DNA from: Chitinophaga ginsengisegetis
GTDB lineage: Bacteria; Bacteroidota; Bacteroidia; Chitinophagales; Chitinophagaceae
Length of the DNA stretch: 64,000 nucleotides
Direction: 5' to 3'
Assembly: GCF_900168065.1 (NCBI RefSeq)
Contig: NZ_FUZZ01000005.1
Span: 1-64,000 of the forward strand
The first letter of the stretch is position 1; each line of letters starts with the position of its first letter. Below, one piece after another: positions 62,905 to 64,000 of this stretch. Position numbers and translations under genes: made by a program. The notes beneath the pieces were generated by a model. The model saw only the letters and a program-made list of their open reading frames with translations, had not been told where the DNA came from and did not search any database.

Positions 62905-64000
62905 TTAAAGATAAGGTTTCCAGGCATGTGCCGGCAATCCGGCTGCGGGTTGTAATTGTTGCTGCCGGAAAAGGAGTCCGCCGATAATGATGGTCACCAC
63001 GCCCTGCAGCAGCACGGTATTGGGGGTACCTATCCATTGGGAAACAGCGCCTACCAGCAATCCGCCGAGTGGCTGCATCCCGAAAAATGCCATCGCATAA
63101 AAGCTGATCACCCTGCCCCGCATCGCCGGATCTACCGTTGTCTGGATCAGGGTATTGCTGATCGTGATCTGCGACATCATGCCAAAACCTGCTATGGTAG
63201 CGAATATCAATGCAATGGGGTAAATGGTGGAATGGGAAAACAGTACGAGCCCGGCGCCGAATACCAGCGTGTTAAGCGCCAGTATCTTCCGGAGGTTTTT
63301 TCCAGGTTTCAGGGAAGCGAGGAAAATAGCCCCGCAAAATGCGCCCATCCCGATGGCGCTGTCTATCACCCCAAAGGTGGAGGCATTGCCTTTGAAAATA
63401 TCTTTGGCATATACCGGCATCAGCGTGCTGTAAGGCAATACCAGCAGGCTCACGGATGCCAGTGTAAGTAATATCAGCGAAATAGCCGGAGTGGCCCGGA
63501 TATAAGCAAATCCTTCTTTCAGTTCGCCCAGCATATTGGTAGTACGCACTTTGGGGGTATAAGCCGGGAGCTTCATATACAGTAACGATCCTATTACGGC
63601 AATAAAGCTGATGGCGTTGATACCAAAACAGATGTCTTCCCCGAATTTTTCGAGCGCCAGCCCGGCGATACCAGGGCCAATTAACCTCGACAAATTCACC
63701 ATCGAAGAATTCAGCGCCAGTGCATTGGGCAGGTCTGCTTTGTCTTCCACCATTTCATATACCAGCGACTGCCGCGCGGGTACGTCAAAAGCGTTGATGA
63801 GCCCCAGGAAGGCGCTCAGCGCAATGATCTGCCACACCTCATAGTGTTTAAAGTAGATCAGCACGGTTAATAAAACCGCCTGGATCATAGAGGCAAACTG
63901 GGTCATCAGCAACAGCTTGTACCGGTTATACCGGTCCGAAGCCACACCGCCCAGGAACGAAAAAACAAAGGAAGGAAACATGCTCGCAAAAAGAGTGAGC
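62905..64000 (-). CDS. MFS transporter, EntS-like, N-terminus beyond window end
   Basis: The protein stays open to the window edge; upstream of the ATG at 63981 the frame continues (LTLFAS), so the first helix or two are outside. Visible landmarks are the loop 2-3 motif GGVASDRYNRYKLLL (MFS motif A), then PARQSLVYEMVEDKADLPNALALNSSMVNLSRLIGPGIAGLAL, a match to the MFS_3 (EntS, enterobactin exporter-like) subfamily, and a second half with helices to about residue 345. About ten helices are seen. It is likely an efflux pump for a siderophore or another small molecule. It is followed six bases later by the secreted-protein gene. Confidence 0.85.
   Translation of the reverse strand, partial: LTLFASMFPSFVFSFLGGVASDRYNRYKLLLMTQFASMIQAVLLTVLIYFKHYEVWQIIALSAFLGLINAFDVPARQSLVYEMVEDKADLPNALALNSSMVNLSRLIGPGIAGLALEKFGEDICFGINAISFIAVIGSLLYMKLPAYTPKVRTTNMLGELKEGFAYIRATPAISLILLTLASVSLLVLPYSTLMPVYAKDIFKGNASTFGVIDSAIGMGAFCGAIFLASLKPGKNLRKILALNTLVFGAGLVLFSHSTIYPIALIFATIAGFGMMSQITISNTLIQTTVDPAMRGRVISFYAMAFFGMQPLGGLLVGAVSQWIGTPNTVLLQGVVTIIIGGLLFRQQQLQPAAGLPAHAWKPYL

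Noticed and set aside
1..64000. CRISPR array, tRNA or rRNA genes, or phage structural genes
   Set aside because: No regular short repeats with spacers, no tRNA-like cloverleaf segments in the gaps examined, and no phage-type gene products were seen.

Overview
The window looks like chromosome from a Bacteroidota soil or plant-associated bacterium, most likely a Chitinophaga or close relative. The signs are two SusC/SusD pairs, an ECF sigma/FecR/TonB-receptor trio, many lipoproteins with a Cys-Lys-Lys type start, LytTR two-component genes, a TlpA thioredoxin pair with DUF4369-like N-termini, and almost no strong Shine-Dalgarno sequences. This is a judgement from gene content; no marker gene (rRNA, ribosomal protein) is present. 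No tRNA, rRNA or CRISPR array was seen.

Layout. 1-746: cut end of an IS3-family insertion sequence, followed by a decayed small lipoprotein gene (965-1212). 1335-2135: a DUF3592 membrane protein. 2225-15106: a trans-envelope signalling and export island, in order ECF sigma factor, FecR anti-sigma, SusC-type TonB receptor with a signalling (STN) domain, SusD lipoprotein, a metallopeptidase-like lipoprotein that has lost its zinc motif, a Prc-type tail-specific protease, two TlpA-like thioredoxins and a LEA2-type lipoprotein. A repeated element, TTCACCC-N15-TTGCCT, stands before the sigma gene, the fecR gene and the first tlpA gene and is a candidate promoter for the sigma factor encoded here. 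15136-20602: a class I terpene synthase, a VWA-domain protein, a TPR histidine kinase with a LytTR regulator, and a broken SDR gene.

20608-47694: the main feature, a polysaccharide- or glycoside-utilisation locus under a LacI-type regulator. It encodes LacI, SusC, SusD, a DUF5017-like surface lipoprotein, a sodium/solute symporter, three large secreted proteins that are paralogues of each other and belong to no family I can name, an SGNH hydrolase, a GH97 glycosidase, a pectate-lyase-like beta-helix protein, a GH2 glycosidase and a cytoplasmic FAD-dependent oxidoreductase. Two nearly identical pairs of 14-bp palindromic operators, one beside lacI/susC and one before the GH97 gene, split the locus into two co-regulated transcripts. 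Coupled starts and stops (ATGA overlaps, 14-20 bp overlaps) bind most of the genes together. The likely logic is capture by SusCD, secreted or periplasmic breakdown, sodium-driven import of a released sugar, and a cytoplasmic redox step.

47776-64000: ordinary chromosomal genes with little functional linkage: an acyltransferase, an AAA ATPase, an exported beta-carbonic anhydrase, a phytase-like esterase, DUF4342, exodeoxyribonuclease III, DUF2461, a methyltransferase, a truncated haemoglobin, a PepD-type dipeptidase, an orphan FtsX-type permease, an M57-like protein whose catalytic Glu has become Gln and which carries a lectin-like propeller, and a cut MFS transporter.
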